Notes: generated by a model from the sequence alone, not told the origin. DNA of 39,507 nt from an uncultured Lachnospiraceae bacterium (GCA_948794795.1 CAQGLR010000036.1:1-39507); one strand, 5' to 3'. Shown: positions 9,764 to 17,737, counted from the stretch's first letter. Numbers and translations are program-made.

Positions 9764-10115
9764 TTATGTAAAAGAATTTGAAGACGGTGATTATTTTGAG
9801 GTATGTTTTTATGTTGATGAGCAGAGGATAATTGAAATTGGCGAAAAGATGAATGATATTAATGAATATGCATATATGAACGGGTATAACTGGGAAGCAT
9901 TTTTTAATTGTTATCTTGAAATAAATGCGCCAGATTTACTAGAAGGGATGAAGACAGATCCAGAAGCAAGCATGTATGTTGCATATTATGATTCAATTCC
10001 AGAAAATCAAAAGAAATCAAAGAAATTCGCAGAAATTATAACTTCACTTATTGAAAATGAAGAAGAATTATACCAGTTTTTACGTGATAATGGAGATAAA
10101 ATTGAATGGGATTAG
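9756..10115 (+). CDS. Imm51-like immunity family protein
   Basis: A 119-aa acidic protein. The start is ATG at 9756, chosen because GGAGGGG lies six bases upstream; a longer in-frame version would reach far into the HAD gene. The core NGYNWEAFFNCYLEINAPDL followed by TDPEASMYVAYY matches what I recall of the Imm51 family (PF15595), known from immunity loci of polymorphic toxins but also found alone. There is no toxin gene beside it. Coupled translation with the HAD phosphatase suggests a role inside the stress cluster rather than in toxin defence; this is inference. Confidence 0.6.
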   Translation: MNSYVKEFEDGDYFEVCFYVDEQRIIEIGEKMNDINEYAYMNGYNWEAFFNCYLEINAPDLLEGMKTDPEASMYVAYYDSIPENQKKSKKFAEIITSLIENEEELYQFLRDNGDKIEWD

Positions 10116-10121
10116 TATTTT

Positions 10122-11258
10122 ATGAATATTTTAATTGCAATAGATTCTTTTAAGGGATGCATGGATTCATTAGAAGCTGGGGAAAGTGCTGCAAATGGAG
10201 CAAGGCTGGCATTTCCAGATGCAGAAATTATTGTACGCCCTCTGGCTGATGGTGGTGAAGGCACTGTCCAGGCACTTGCATCTGGATGTAATGGAATAAT
10301 CTGTAATGCAGATGTTACTGGTCCGTTAGGAAAACAAGTAGTCTGCCAATATGCTATTATTAATGGAAATACAGCAGTAATTGAAATGGCAGGCGCTGCA
10401 GGCATCACATTAATTAATGAAAATGAGAGAAACCCTCTTTATACAACTACTTATGGTGTAGGAGAAGTAATAAAAGATGCAATAGTGAATGGCTGCCGCA
10501 ATTTTATTATTGGAATTGGAGGAAGTGCAACTAATGATGGTGGGACAGGTATGCTAAAGGCTCTTGGTTTTGGAATGGAAAATTCTAATGGGGAGGCTAT
10601 AGCGTATGGTGCAGCAGGCTTAAAGGATTTATCAGTTATTACAGATATTAATGTTTTGCCAGAGTTAAAGGATTGTAATTTTAAAATTGCTTGTGATGTA
10701 ACAAACCCTTTGTGTGGTGAAAATGGCTGTAGTATGGTCTTTGCTCCACAAAAAGGGGCTTCTGTTAAACTTGCAATGCAAATGGATACATGGATGTATA
10801 ATTATGCAAGAGTTGTACAGAAGCTTATTCCAGATGCAGATATAAATTATCCAGGAGCAGGTGCAGCAGGAGGAATGGGGTTTGCTGCAAAGACATTCCT
10901 GGAGGCTTCTTTGGAACCAGGTGTACAACTGGTATTACGTGAAACAGGTTTTGAACAATATGTAAAAGAAGCAGATATAATAGTAACAGGAGAGGGGCAG
11001 CTTGATGGACAGACTGTAATGGGTAAAGCACCAGCAGGTGTTGCAAGTCTTGCTAAACAGTATAATAAACCTGTTATTGCATTTTCTGGAAGTGTTACAG
11101 ATGGGGCTTCTATATGTAATGATACAGGGATTGATGCATTCTTTCCAGTATTGAGGTCAGTATGTACTTTAAAAGAGGCAATGGATAAAGAAAATGCAAG
11201 AAAAAATATAATGAATACTGCAGAACAGGTATTCCGCTTAATAAAAACAATTAAATAA
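10122..11258 (+). CDS. glycerate 2-kinase (GarK/GlxK family)
   Basis: A 378-aa kinase that phosphorylates D-glycerate with ATP. Recognised from the N-terminus NILIAIDSFKGCMDSLEA, the RPLADGGEGT motif, GIGGSATNDGGTGML, and GAGAAGGMGFA plus VTGEGQLDGQT in the C-terminal half; the length is exactly that of the family. It starts six bases after the Imm51-like gene and is the last gene before a strong terminator, so it is probably on the Ter transcript. Its link to stress is unexplained; it may simply be fused to the operon by chance. Confidence 0.93.
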   Translation: MNILIAIDSFKGCMDSLEAGESAANGARLAFPDAEIIVRPLADGGEGTVQALASGCNGIICNADVTGPLGKQVVCQYAIINGNTAVIEMAGAAGITLINENERNPLYTTTYGVGEVIKDAIVNGCRNFIIGIGGSATNDGGTGMLKALGFGMENSNGEAIAYGAAGLKDLSVITDINVLPELKDCNFKIACDVTNPLCGENGCSMVFAPQKGASVKLAMQMDTWMYNYARVVQKLIPDADINYPGAGAAGGMGFAAKTFLEASLEPGVQLVLRETGFEQYVKEADIIVTGEGQLDGQTVMGKAPAGVASLAKQYNKPVIAFSGSVTDGASICNDTGIDAFFPVLRSVCTLKEAMDKENARKNIMNTAEQVFRLIKTIK

Positions 11259-11314
11259 AAAAATAAACTGATAAAGTTAAAAATTATATATTAATATATA
11301 TAAATAATTATATT

Positions 11315-11360
11315 AAAATTCCACAGGATTAGTAATAGTCTTGTGGAATTTTATTTTTAC
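11315..11360 (+). terminator. intrinsic terminator of the Ter to glycerate kinase operon
   Basis: AAAATTCCACA (11315-11325) pairs perfectly with TGTGGAATTTT (11342-11352) and is followed by ATTTTT. This marks the end of the long rightward operon. Confidence 0.85.
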
Positions 11361-11432
11361 TGGAGATAATCATTAATAAAAAACTGGATTATCTGTTATC
11401 CAGCTGGCTTAAAAGTATTTGGCGCATCTAAA

Positions 11433-11458
11433 CGGATATCCGCAATCCCCATTGCCTG
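11433..11458 (+). repeat. 26-bp imperfect inverted repeat, left copy
   Basis: The 26 bases beginning CGGATATCCGCAATCC and ending ATTGCCTG match 14699-14724 on the opposite strand at 23 of 26 positions. The two copies face each other across the YneA-like, hairpin, Rpn and XerS segment. A weaker 17-base relative, GCATATCCGCAACCCAC, lies at 17581-17597. Confidence 0.6.
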
Positions 11459-11467
11459 CAAACTAAC

Positions 11468-11550
11468 GAACAAATGTTACGAACAAATATTTGTATTTTC
11501 TCTTGACAAACAAATGTTTGAGGTGTATCATTATACCAGAACGGACGTTT
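11468..11550 (+). promoter_or_regulatory. SOS-type promoter with three or four LexA-like boxes
   Basis: A perfect sigma-A promoter, TTGACA (11503-11508), 17-base spacer, TATCAT (11526-11531), is overlapped by the palindrome CAAACAAATGTTTG (11507-11520). Two upstream boxes follow the pattern GAAC-N4-GTTC with changes: 11468-11479 and 11480-11493. A fourth candidate, GAACGGACGTTT, is at 11539-11550. Firmicutes LexA binds CGAACNNNNGTTCG-like sites, so SOS repression of the downstream gene is likely. Multiple boxes suggest tight control. Confidence 0.8.
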
Positions 11551-11574
11551 GAAAAATAACAGGAGGAAATTCAT

Positions 11575-11964
11575 ATGATAACAAGAAAAGCAAGCCCTAA
11601 AATACATATAAGACAAGCAGGAGAGCAGTATATTACATTATTTAAGACAAAAACTATTATGATACCATTAACCTTAATAATTATTTCATTAATATTAGGT
11701 TTGTCTATATTATGTACAAACCAAAAAAGCACAAGTAAAGCAGATAACAGCAATATTACTTATATGTCAGTATATATTGAAACAGATGATACTTTATGGA
11801 GTATTGCATATAAATATTATTCAGAGGAATTTGGCTCTATAGAGGATTATATTAAAGAAATAAAGAAGTGTAATTCATTAAAATCTGATGCAATATATGC
11901 TGGAAGACATATTATTATACCTGTATATATCAGAAGTGGAATAACACCAGCATCTATAAAATGA
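11575..11964 (+). CDS. YneA-like SOS cell division inhibitor with LysM domain
   Basis: A 129-aa protein with a basic cytoplasmic N-terminus, one membrane helix near residues 30-47 (MIPLTLIIISLILGLSIL), and an extracellular LysM-type domain (DDTLWSIAYKYYSEEFGSIEDYIKEIKKCN, then AGRHIIIPVY). This is the architecture of YneA, which delays septation during DNA damage in Bacillus. The LexA-like promoter directly upstream and the AGGAGGA ribosome site support this. In many Firmicutes yneA is divergent from lexA; here no lexA gene is adjacent, so the gene is an orphan. Confidence 0.78.
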   Translation: MITRKASPKIHIRQAGEQYITLFKTKTIMIPLTLIIISLILGLSILCTNQKSTSKADNSNITYMSVYIETDDTLWSIAYKYYSEEFGSIEDYIKEIKKCNSLKSDAIYAGRHIIIPVYIRSGITPASIK

Positions 11965-12105
11965 CAAAATATAATTTAAAAGATATTAGATTTTGATTTT
12001 GTTAATAACTTTTATAATATAGTTTGTAAAATTTTAAGTTTTTTGTTGATACAAATGTTTTAAGAGTCCTAATTTTATAAGGTTATCCTGATAAAATTAT
12101 AATAC

Positions 12106-12393
12106 TTTGAGTTTCCCCATTTTTTTAATACACAAGTTATGTAGCTCTGGCAATTCTAAAGTTTTACCAACAAAAAGCCATGTAGCACATGGATTTGCCC
12201 GCATTTCGCTTGGATGGGATACGCAATGGTGCATAATAGCCCCAAATGCTTAATAGAAACAAAAGTTTCTATTAAGCATTGAAAACAAGGCTTAAGCACC
12301 AGCGTCCCCATAACAGCTGCTTTTTGGTAAAACATTTGGAACTTGCCAGAGTAATATAATCTTTGTGTAATTTAAAAAATGGGGAAACTCAAA
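12106..12393. repeat. 288-bp long inverted-repeat (hairpin) element
   Basis: The gene-free stretch 11965-12462 is mainly one large imperfect palindrome. Outer arms TTTGAGTTTCCCC and GGGGAAACTCAAA pair, then CTCTGGCAA with TTGCCAGAG, GTTTTACCA with TGGTAAAAC, and the tip is a perfect 16-bp hairpin, AATGCTTAATAGAAAC (12247-12262) and GTTTCTATTAAGCATT around AAAA. No ORF is inside. It resembles a MITE or a long structured RNA. The outer end recurs at 57-78. It sits 70 bases upstream of the Rpn nuclease gene. Confidence 0.7.
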
Positions 12394-12462
12394 TATAAGA
12401 CAGCTTGAATTAAAAATATGAAAATGATATTATTATATTTAGAAGCAAAAGAGGTGCCAGTT

Positions 12463-13407
12463 ATGGGAAATGTGTATGACGGGGTATTCCGGACAATCCT
12501 TAATGACTGCAGGAAACTGGTTATTCCAATAGTTAATGAGATTTTTGGAGAAAATTACACAGGTAATGAAGAAATAGAATTTTTTCCAAATGAGCATTTT
12601 ATAGACCAGCAAGATGCAGCAGACAAAGAAAGAATTACAGATTCTAATTTTGCAATACTTGGAAAGATAAGGAAGAAGTACCATATTGAATGTGAGAGCA
12701 GCTTGCCAGATGGTAAAATTACAGTACGTTTATTTGAATATGATGCACAAATAGCACTTGATGAAGGAGAAGTTACCAAGGAAACTTTAACAGTAACATT
12801 TCCTAATACAGCTGTTTTATATCTGCGTTCATATAAAAATACTCCAGACCAGATGAAATATGTGGTAATTACTCCTGGCGGGACAGTACAGTATAATGTG
12901 CCAGTTATGAAAATACAGGAATATTCACTTGGTGATATTTTTGAAAAACGTTTGTTACTTTTAATTCCATTCTATATTTTTTCATATGAGAAAAGTTTTC
13001 AAGAATATAACAATAATAAACAAAAATTAAAAGAACTAGAAACAGAGTACCAATATATTTTAATAAAACTTGATAAACTGGAACAGAAAGGAATAATTGG
13101 TGCATTTGATAAACGGACAATTATAGAACTTTCTAATGATGTTATTAAAGAACTTACAAAGAAATATAAAAATGTGCAGAAAGGTATAGGTGATATTATG
13201 GGAGGAGCACTTATTGAAACAGAAGCAAGGGTTATTTTAAACAAGGGTATAAAACAAGGCTTAAAACAAGGTTTAGAACAGGGCATAAGTGATACAAGGA
13301 ATAAAATAGCACTTAAAATGTTGGAAAATGGCAAACTGGCTATTGAAGAAATTGCAGAGTGTTCAGGGCTTAGTATTACAGAAGTAGAGAAACTTGCAAA
13401 ACTTTAA
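12463..13407 (+). CDS. Rpn family PD-(D/E)XK nuclease
   Basis: A 314-aa protein of the Rpn (recombination-promoting nuclease, formerly transposase-31-like) type that is abundant in Lachnospiraceae. The N-terminus YDGVFRTILNDCRKLVIPIVNEIFGE is typical. The nuclease core is ITDSNFAI (acidic residue) followed by KYHIECESS, where the usual ExQ or ExK position reads ECE, so the active site may be altered. The C-terminus has the family's GIKQGLKQGLEQGISD repeat and a helix-turn-helix-like end (EIAECSGLSITEVEKL). GAGGTG six bases before ATG 12463 decides the start over 12418. Confidence 0.8.
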   Translation: MGNVYDGVFRTILNDCRKLVIPIVNEIFGENYTGNEEIEFFPNEHFIDQQDAADKERITDSNFAILGKIRKKYHIECESSLPDGKITVRLFEYDAQIALDEGEVTKETLTVTFPNTAVLYLRSYKNTPDQMKYVVITPGGTVQYNVPVMKIQEYSLGDIFEKRLLLLIPFYIFSYEKSFQEYNNNKQKLKELETEYQYILIKLDKLEQKGIIGAFDKRTIIELSNDVIKELTKKYKNVQKGIGDIMGGALIETEARVILNKGIKQGLKQGLEQGISDTRNKIALKMLENGKLAIEEIAECSGLSITEVEKLAKL

Positions 13408-13450
13408 TTTTATTAAAAGCCTTTTAAATGCATATTCCTTAAGAGGTTTA

Positions 13451-13486
13451 GTATATTAGCAGGAGCCTGGGCTCTTGCTAATATAC
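13451..13486. terminator. 36-bp palindrome between convergent genes
   Basis: GTATATTAGCAGGAGC (13451-13466) pairs with GCTCTTGCTAATATAC (13471-13486) around CTGG with a single mismatch. It lies between the ends of the rightward Rpn gene and the leftward xerS gene, where a bidirectional terminator is expected. It lacks a U-tract on either strand, so it may instead be a protein-binding palindrome. Confidence 0.5.
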
Positions 13487-13580
13487 CACAAAATGTTGAT
13501 TAGCCTGGCCTGCAAGTAGTAAATTAAGATTAATTACAAATTACAACCTTAGCCGGACTTTTGTTTTGGTTTGACTGCAG

Positions 13581-14645
13581 CTAACTTTTACGTAAAGTTA
13601 CAGCATTGGCAGCTTTACGTTTTTTATCATCATTAATTGCAGCATAGTGTTTTTTTGTGGTGTTGACATCATTGTGTCCTAATACATCAGCTACAAGATA
13701 TATGTCACCCGTCTGGTGGTATAGTGCTGTGCCATATGTACTTCTTAACTTATGTGGTGTAATATGTTTAAATGTAGTTACCTGGCTTGCATAGTCTTTT
13801 ACAAGGTTTTCCACTGCTTGTACAGTTATGCGGCGTCTTTGTATAGAATAGAAGAGTGCATGTTTATGGCCTTCTTTAGGGTCAATAGTACGTCTTGAAA
13901 GCTCTATATAATTTTTAAGGGATTCTGCAACTTCATCCCCAAAATACACATATTCTTCTTTGCCTCCTTTACGTATAATCCTTATTCTGTTTTCCCTGAA
14001 ATCTACATCTTCAATATTTAACCCGACACATTCAGAAACACGTATTCCTGTTCCAAGAAAAAGTGTAAAAATAGCAATGTTTCTTAGTTTGTTTTTTTCG
14101 TAATATGTTTTTTTAATACCACTAAGGTTATTGCCTCCATTTTCAACCAGTTCTAAAAGTTCAGTGACTTCATCTGGGTCAAGCCGTATTATTTCCCGGT
14201 CATGTAGTTTTGGCATATTTACGACAACAGTTGGGTTATTTTTAATCATATCCCTTTTTTGGTAATAGAGGTAAAAACTACGCAAAGATGCCATTTTACG
14301 GTGAAGACCACGTTCATCATTAGTATATTTCTGGCCATCATAATAGTATAACTTAAGGTATTCCATATATTCTTCAATATCTACAGGTTCAATTATATCA
14401 AGATGTGTAAGTCTTATGTCTTTTATTTTTGTATTTTTTAGTACAGGGTTTTCAGAAACAAGGAACCTGAAAAATGTCCTTATATCATATGCATAACCTA
14501 TACGTGTCCTGGCAGATGTTGAAGGTTCAATTCCACGGAAATAATCTTTACAAAATCCTGGCATTTCGCGCAACAGGTTACGTAGTTTTTGTGTATTCTG
14601 CTGTATATTTTGCTGGTGGTAAGTTTCATTATTTGATGTTCCCAT
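13581..14645 (-). CDS. xerS: XerS-type tyrosine recombinase
   Basis: A 354-aa tyrosine recombinase. In XerS-type systems one protein resolves chromosome dimers at a dif-like site, in place of XerC/XerD. The N-terminal SAM-like domain (MPGFCKDYFRGIEPSTSARTR) resembles XerS. Catalytic residues are visible in the C-terminal half: Arg in GTGIRVSECVGLNIEDVD, Lys in RKGGKEEYVYF, HKLRS, LGHNDVNTT, and the Tyr nucleophile in HYAAINDD. The start is taken at 14645 because GGAGG lies eight bases upstream; this gives the usual XerS length. It could instead be the recombinase of a mobile segment, given the inverted repeats around it. Confidence 0.8.
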   Translation of the reverse strand: MGTSNNETYHQQNIQQNTQKLRNLLREMPGFCKDYFRGIEPSTSARTRIGYAYDIRTFFRFLVSENPVLKNTKIKDIRLTHLDIIEPVDIEEYMEYLKLYYYDGQKYTNDERGLHRKMASLRSFYLYYQKRDMIKNNPTVVVNMPKLHDREIIRLDPDEVTELLELVENGGNNLSGIKKTYYEKNKLRNIAIFTLFLGTGIRVSECVGLNIEDVDFRENRIRIIRKGGKEEYVYFGDEVAESLKNYIELSRRTIDPKEGHKHALFYSIQRRRITVQAVENLVKDYASQVTTFKHITPHKLRSTYGTALYHQTGDIYLVADVLGHNDVNTTKKHYAAINDDKKRKAANAVTLRKS

Positions 14646-14698
14646 ATAAAAATCCTCCATAAATTCCAAACCGTCCATAAGTAACAAATTTATGCTGA

Positions 14699-14724
14699 CA
14701 GGCAATATGGATTGCGAATATCCG
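14699..14724 (-). repeat. 26-bp imperfect inverted repeat, right copy
   Basis: On the reverse strand this reads as the partner of 11433-11458 (23 of 26 identical). It lies about 55 bases upstream of the xerS start, the place where dif-like sites of XerS systems are often found. Confidence 0.55.
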
Positions 14725-14831
14725 CTTGGCTTTTTAATGTTATTTGCTGTGTATGCCTGGTTATTTATTATTCATTAATACTGTATATAAAGGGATTACA
14801 GGGATATTTGGTATTTGTAAAAAATTCCCAA

Positions 14832-14890
14832 AAAATACCCCTATCTATTTGATAAACTGGAGTTTATCCAATAGATGTAAAAATACCCCC
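14832..14890. other. 34-bp palindrome flanked by AAAAATACCCC direct repeats
   Basis: ATCTATTTGATAAACT and AGTTTATCCAATAGAT (about 14843-14878) form a 16-bp inverted repeat with one mismatch around GG. AAAAATACCCC occurs directly on both sides. It lies between the end of the BlaI-like gene and the start of xerS. It may end blaI transcription, or serve as a binding or crossover site for XerS. Confidence 0.45.
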
Positions 14891-14934
14891 ATAAAATTTT
14901 TAATTATCTCCCGCCCTGTATAGCTTATCTATCA

Positions 14935-15318
14935 TTACAACTTTTCCTGCTTTCCGCCAGACTGGCTTGATATTATTTTCTTAAGCTCAGCAATGTCTGT
15001 ACCAGACAATTTTTGTTCTGCCATGTATGCTGTGATAAAGTTAGAAATTGAACCGTTGTACAACTGGTTTAGCAAAGCTTGTGTTTCAATATCCTGGATT
15101 TTTCTTTTGGTGACATTAGCCCTGCATATAAAACCAGGGTCTTCCCTTGTTATAGCACCTTTATCTATAAGGCGTTTTATTACCGTATAAGTAGTATTTT
15201 TCTCCCAGCCGATATATTCCTTAATAATTTTTGCAATATCTTTTGCGGCTAAAGCTTTATTTGACCACAACAGCTCCATTACGTTTAATTCACCTTCATG
15301 CAGCCGGATTTCCCCCAT
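14935..15318 (-). CDS. BlaI/MecI/CopY family repressor
   Basis: A 127-aa winged-helix repressor. Family features are the N-terminal LHEGELNVMELLWSNKALAAKDIAKII helices, the recognition segment KNTTYTVIKRLIDKGAITRED, and a C-terminal dimerisation helix. BlaI-type repressors are normally inactivated by a BlaR1-type membrane protease; none is visible here, so the inducer is unknown. AGGAGGAGGT precedes the start. Its promoter (TTGACA at 15473-15468 on the reverse strand, TAGAAT at 15450-15445) carries an ATTCTAC box in the -10, which suggests autoregulation. Confidence 0.9.
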   Translation of the reverse strand: MGEIRLHEGELNVMELLWSNKALAAKDIAKIIKEYIGWEKNTTYTVIKRLIDKGAITREDPGFICRANVTKRKIQDIETQALLNQLYNGSISNFITAYMAEQKLSGTDIAELKKIISSQSGGKQEKL

Positions 15319-15444
15319 TTTATTATACCTCCTCCTAAAATTCCTGCCTGCCAGAAATGGCCTTTGGCGTACCAGAACTTTCGCTTTATAGTTTTGTGCT
15401 ATACAGATGTACAGCCTGAAAGACTTTTTAATAAAGCTATATAT

Positions 15445-15596
15445 ATTCTACTATTGGAGTTAAAAAGTGTCAATACAAAAAATAAAATAAATCAATATTC
15501 TACATATGTAAATTTGTATTCTACATAAATAGCATTAATATACTACAATGGTCTGAAATAATTATAAATTTCATTTTAATAATTCTACTAATGTAG
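15445..15596. promoter_or_regulatory. divergent control region with BlaI-type operators
   Basis: The gene-free interval 15319-15661 holds four ATTCTAC boxes, at 15445, 15498, 15517 and 15582. Two extend into palindromes: TACATATGTA (15501-15510) and CTACTAATGTAG (15585-15596), close to the TACAnnTGTA core bound by BlaI/MecI repressors. One box overlaps the blaI -10 element. Others lie at a likely rightward promoter, TTGTAT near 15515 and TAATAT near 15537. The repressor probably controls both itself and the DUF4474 operon. Confidence 0.7.
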
Positions 15597-15661
15597 ATGA
15601 TGTTTCCAGACAAGTTTTATTTCCATATAATATAGCAAATACTATATAAGGATTAATTATT

Positions 15662-16588
15662 ATGTACATTTTATTTGGAGTATTAATATTTATATGTATA
15701 CTTTGTTTTATACTCTTTCACTGGAGAAAAAAGAGAATAATCTGTAAAATATGCGAAATACAATTACAAGAGAAAGTATGTCTGTTAAACAGAATCATGG
15801 AACCATTTGGTTTCTGTTATTCCCCGTCACAGGATATTATAACATCAAGGGTTGATGCATGGCAGAGAAAGTATGGTTATTGTTCTTTATATGATAAAAC
15901 AGCAGTACATTTTTCAATGGTATTTGACTGTGAACCAGTTTATTTTAATTATGATAACCGGACATGGATGTTTGAATTCTGGAAAGGCCAGTATGGGATA
16001 AGCGCTGGCAGTGAAATAGGCATATATTATGCAGACAGGATTTTAAGTCCATGGGAATATGATAAAGCACTCTTCCACAGTGTGTCTGACAGGGAACTTT
16101 TATCTATATCTATGACTACATTTTATAAAGGTACACCACTTTTCACTGCAAAACAACCACACTGGTGGCTGACAGGATTTTGTCCTGGAAGATGCTGTGA
16201 ACCTGGAAATCTTGTAATCCATGTTTCTATTACATTCAAATGTGAAACAATGATGTACTGTTTCCTTCAAAGCCTGCTACAATGTGGTTATATAAAATGT
16301 GGTGTTACAGTGTGCGATATGACAGCATGTTTTACAATATCAAAGCCATGCTCAGCACAGCCATGTTGTAAAAGATGCTTTAAAGCAAAATGGGCACAAT
16401 TTAAAAACAGGCTTTTCTGCAAATTGTATATGTGGGTGACAAAGCCATTTGAATGCACACTTGATAAGATATTATATTTATATTATTTCCTTCCATTTGT
16501 ATTCAGGCATATGTTATGCATGAAGAAAAACAGGAAGCAAAAATTCCATAAACCCCCAAGAAAGGAAAGGCGCATAAATGGGATTTGA
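15662..16588 (+). CDS. DUF4474 domain protein with N-terminal membrane anchor
   Basis: A 308-aa protein. Residues 2-20 form a membrane helix followed by basic residues. The body contains RVDAWQRKYGYCSLYD, HFSMVFDCEPVYFNYDNRTWMFEFWKGQYGISAGSEIGIYY, which is the DUF4474 signature as I know it. The function is not known. The C-terminal part is unusually rich in Cys (CNPGR-like CPGRCCEPGN, CSAQPCCKRCFKAK), hinting at metal or disulfide chemistry. It overlaps the next gene by 11 bases and faces the BlaI-type repressor, so it is probably the repressor's main target. Confidence 0.75.
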   Translation: MYILFGVLIFICILCFILFHWRKKRIICKICEIQLQEKVCLLNRIMEPFGFCYSPSQDIITSRVDAWQRKYGYCSLYDKTAVHFSMVFDCEPVYFNYDNRTWMFEFWKGQYGISAGSEIGIYYADRILSPWEYDKALFHSVSDRELLSISMTTFYKGTPLFTAKQPHWWLTGFCPGRCCEPGNLVIHVSITFKCETMMYCFLQSLLQCGYIKCGVTVCDMTACFTISKPCSAQPCCKRCFKAKWAQFKNRLFCKLYMWVTKPFECTLDKILYLYYFLPFVFRHMLCMKKNRKQKFHKPPRKERRINGI

Positions 16589-17462
16589 AAGCCGTATACA
16601 GAAGACATACAGGGATTCACTAAACCTCCCTCTGAAACCGTCTTCCAGGTATGCTGTTTTTAGCGACTGCCACAGGGGAACAGGCAAGGCAAATGATAAT
16701 TTCCTGCAGGATGAATATCTTTACCTTGCTGCCCTGCGTTATTATTTCCAAAGAGGATTTGCTTATATAGAATTAGGTGATGGTGATGAATTATGGGAAA
16801 ACCGTTCTATGAAATCCATTAAAGAAAACCACAAACAAAGCTATGAAATGCTTTCTATGTTTTATATGCAAAACCGCTTTTATGGAGTCTATGGAAACCA
16901 TGATATAGTTAAAAAATATCCAAAGTTTCCTAAAAAGTATTTTAATTCATTCTATTGTGATAAGGTACTTTGTGATAAACCACTCTGTCCTGATGTCCAG
17001 TTTTATCCAGGGATTATTTTACATGATACCCTTAAAGGGCATGAGATATTTATGACACATGGGCACCAGGCAGATATACTTAACAGCACTTTATGGCCTC
17101 TTGCACGTTTTATGGTACGTTATATATGGAGGCCATTAGAATATCTTGGTGTACACGACCCTACAAGTGCTGCCAAAAACAATACAAAAAAGAAAAAAAC
17201 GGAAAAGATACTGGCAGACTGGGCAATAAAGAATAATTATATAATGATTACAGGACATACACACCACCCTATGGCTGGTTCTAAGGGGTCACCATACTGT
17301 AATACAGGAAGCTGCGTACATCCAGCAGGTATTACAGCTATAGAAATAGAAAGACGCAGTATCACTCTTGTGAAATGGTCAGTAAGTACAAAACGGGATA
17401 TGAACCTGTTCGCTTCCCGTGAAATTCTTGGAAATACAATGCCAGTTGATTCTTTTTTCTAA
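16578..17462 (+). CDS. calcineurin-like metallophosphoesterase
   Basis: A 294-aa metallophosphoesterase. All metal-binding motifs are visible: SDCHRG (D30, H32), GDGDELWE, YGNHD, MTHGHQ and GHTHHP. The arrangement is close to LpxH-like and UDP-diacylglucosamine-hydrolase-like enzymes, but low-GC Firmicutes lack lipid A, so the substrate is unknown. The start lies inside the end of the DUF4474 gene with AAAGG nine bases before it; the two are coupled. A perfect terminator follows. Confidence 0.88.
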   Translation: MGFESRIQKTYRDSLNLPLKPSSRYAVFSDCHRGTGKANDNFLQDEYLYLAALRYYFQRGFAYIELGDGDELWENRSMKSIKENHKQSYEMLSMFYMQNRFYGVYGNHDIVKKYPKFPKKYFNSFYCDKVLCDKPLCPDVQFYPGIILHDTLKGHEIFMTHGHQADILNSTLWPLARFMVRYIWRPLEYLGVHDPTSAAKNNTKKKKTEKILADWAIKNNYIMITGHTHHPMAGSKGSPYCNTGSCVHPAGITAIEIERRSITLVKWSVSTKRDMNLFASREILGNTMPVDSFF

Positions 17463-17480
17463 TTATAATAATAAAATTGT

Positions 17481-17520
17481 AAAATGGCAGTATCATATAA
17501 AAGGTATACTGCCATTTTTA
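17481..17520 (+). terminator. intrinsic terminator of the DUF4474 operon
   Basis: AAAATGGCAGTAT (17481-17493) pairs with ATACTGCCATTTT (17506-17518), followed by TTATAT. Confidence 0.8.
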
Positions 17521-17609
17521 TATAATATACCTGCCAGGTATTGTTGGTATTTATTAATGTTTAAAACTATGTTGACAAAAGCATATCCGCAACCCACAAA
17601 CCCATCACT

Positions 17610-17719
17610 TAAGAAGCATGTATTTTAAAGGGATTACTTAATAATGAAGTATATGCGGGCAATACTGTAAATAATTTTAAAGAGTTAGACAAGTTTCTTA
17701 AAGAAAATAGTTTGGTATA
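17610..17719 (+). pseudogene. orphan C-terminal coding fragment
   Basis: After a stop, one frame reads about 34 codons without a start, including LLNNEVYAGNTVNNFKELD, and ends KFLKENSLV then TAA at 17717-17719. Codon use is like real genes, but no start or ribosome site fits. It looks like the 3' remnant of a deleted gene. The interval 17463-17809 otherwise contains only two hairpins and the GCATATCCGCAACCCAC motif. Confidence 0.3.
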
Positions 17720-17737
17720 AAAATAACGCCACTTTAT

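Noticed and set aside
11400..12000. A lexA gene beside the YneA-like gene
   Set aside because: No LexA-like ORF is present on either strand nearby.
17419..17628. A 69-codon ORF overlapping the end of the phosphoesterase gene
   Set aside because: It crosses a strong terminator, has no ribosome site and no recognisable protein pattern.
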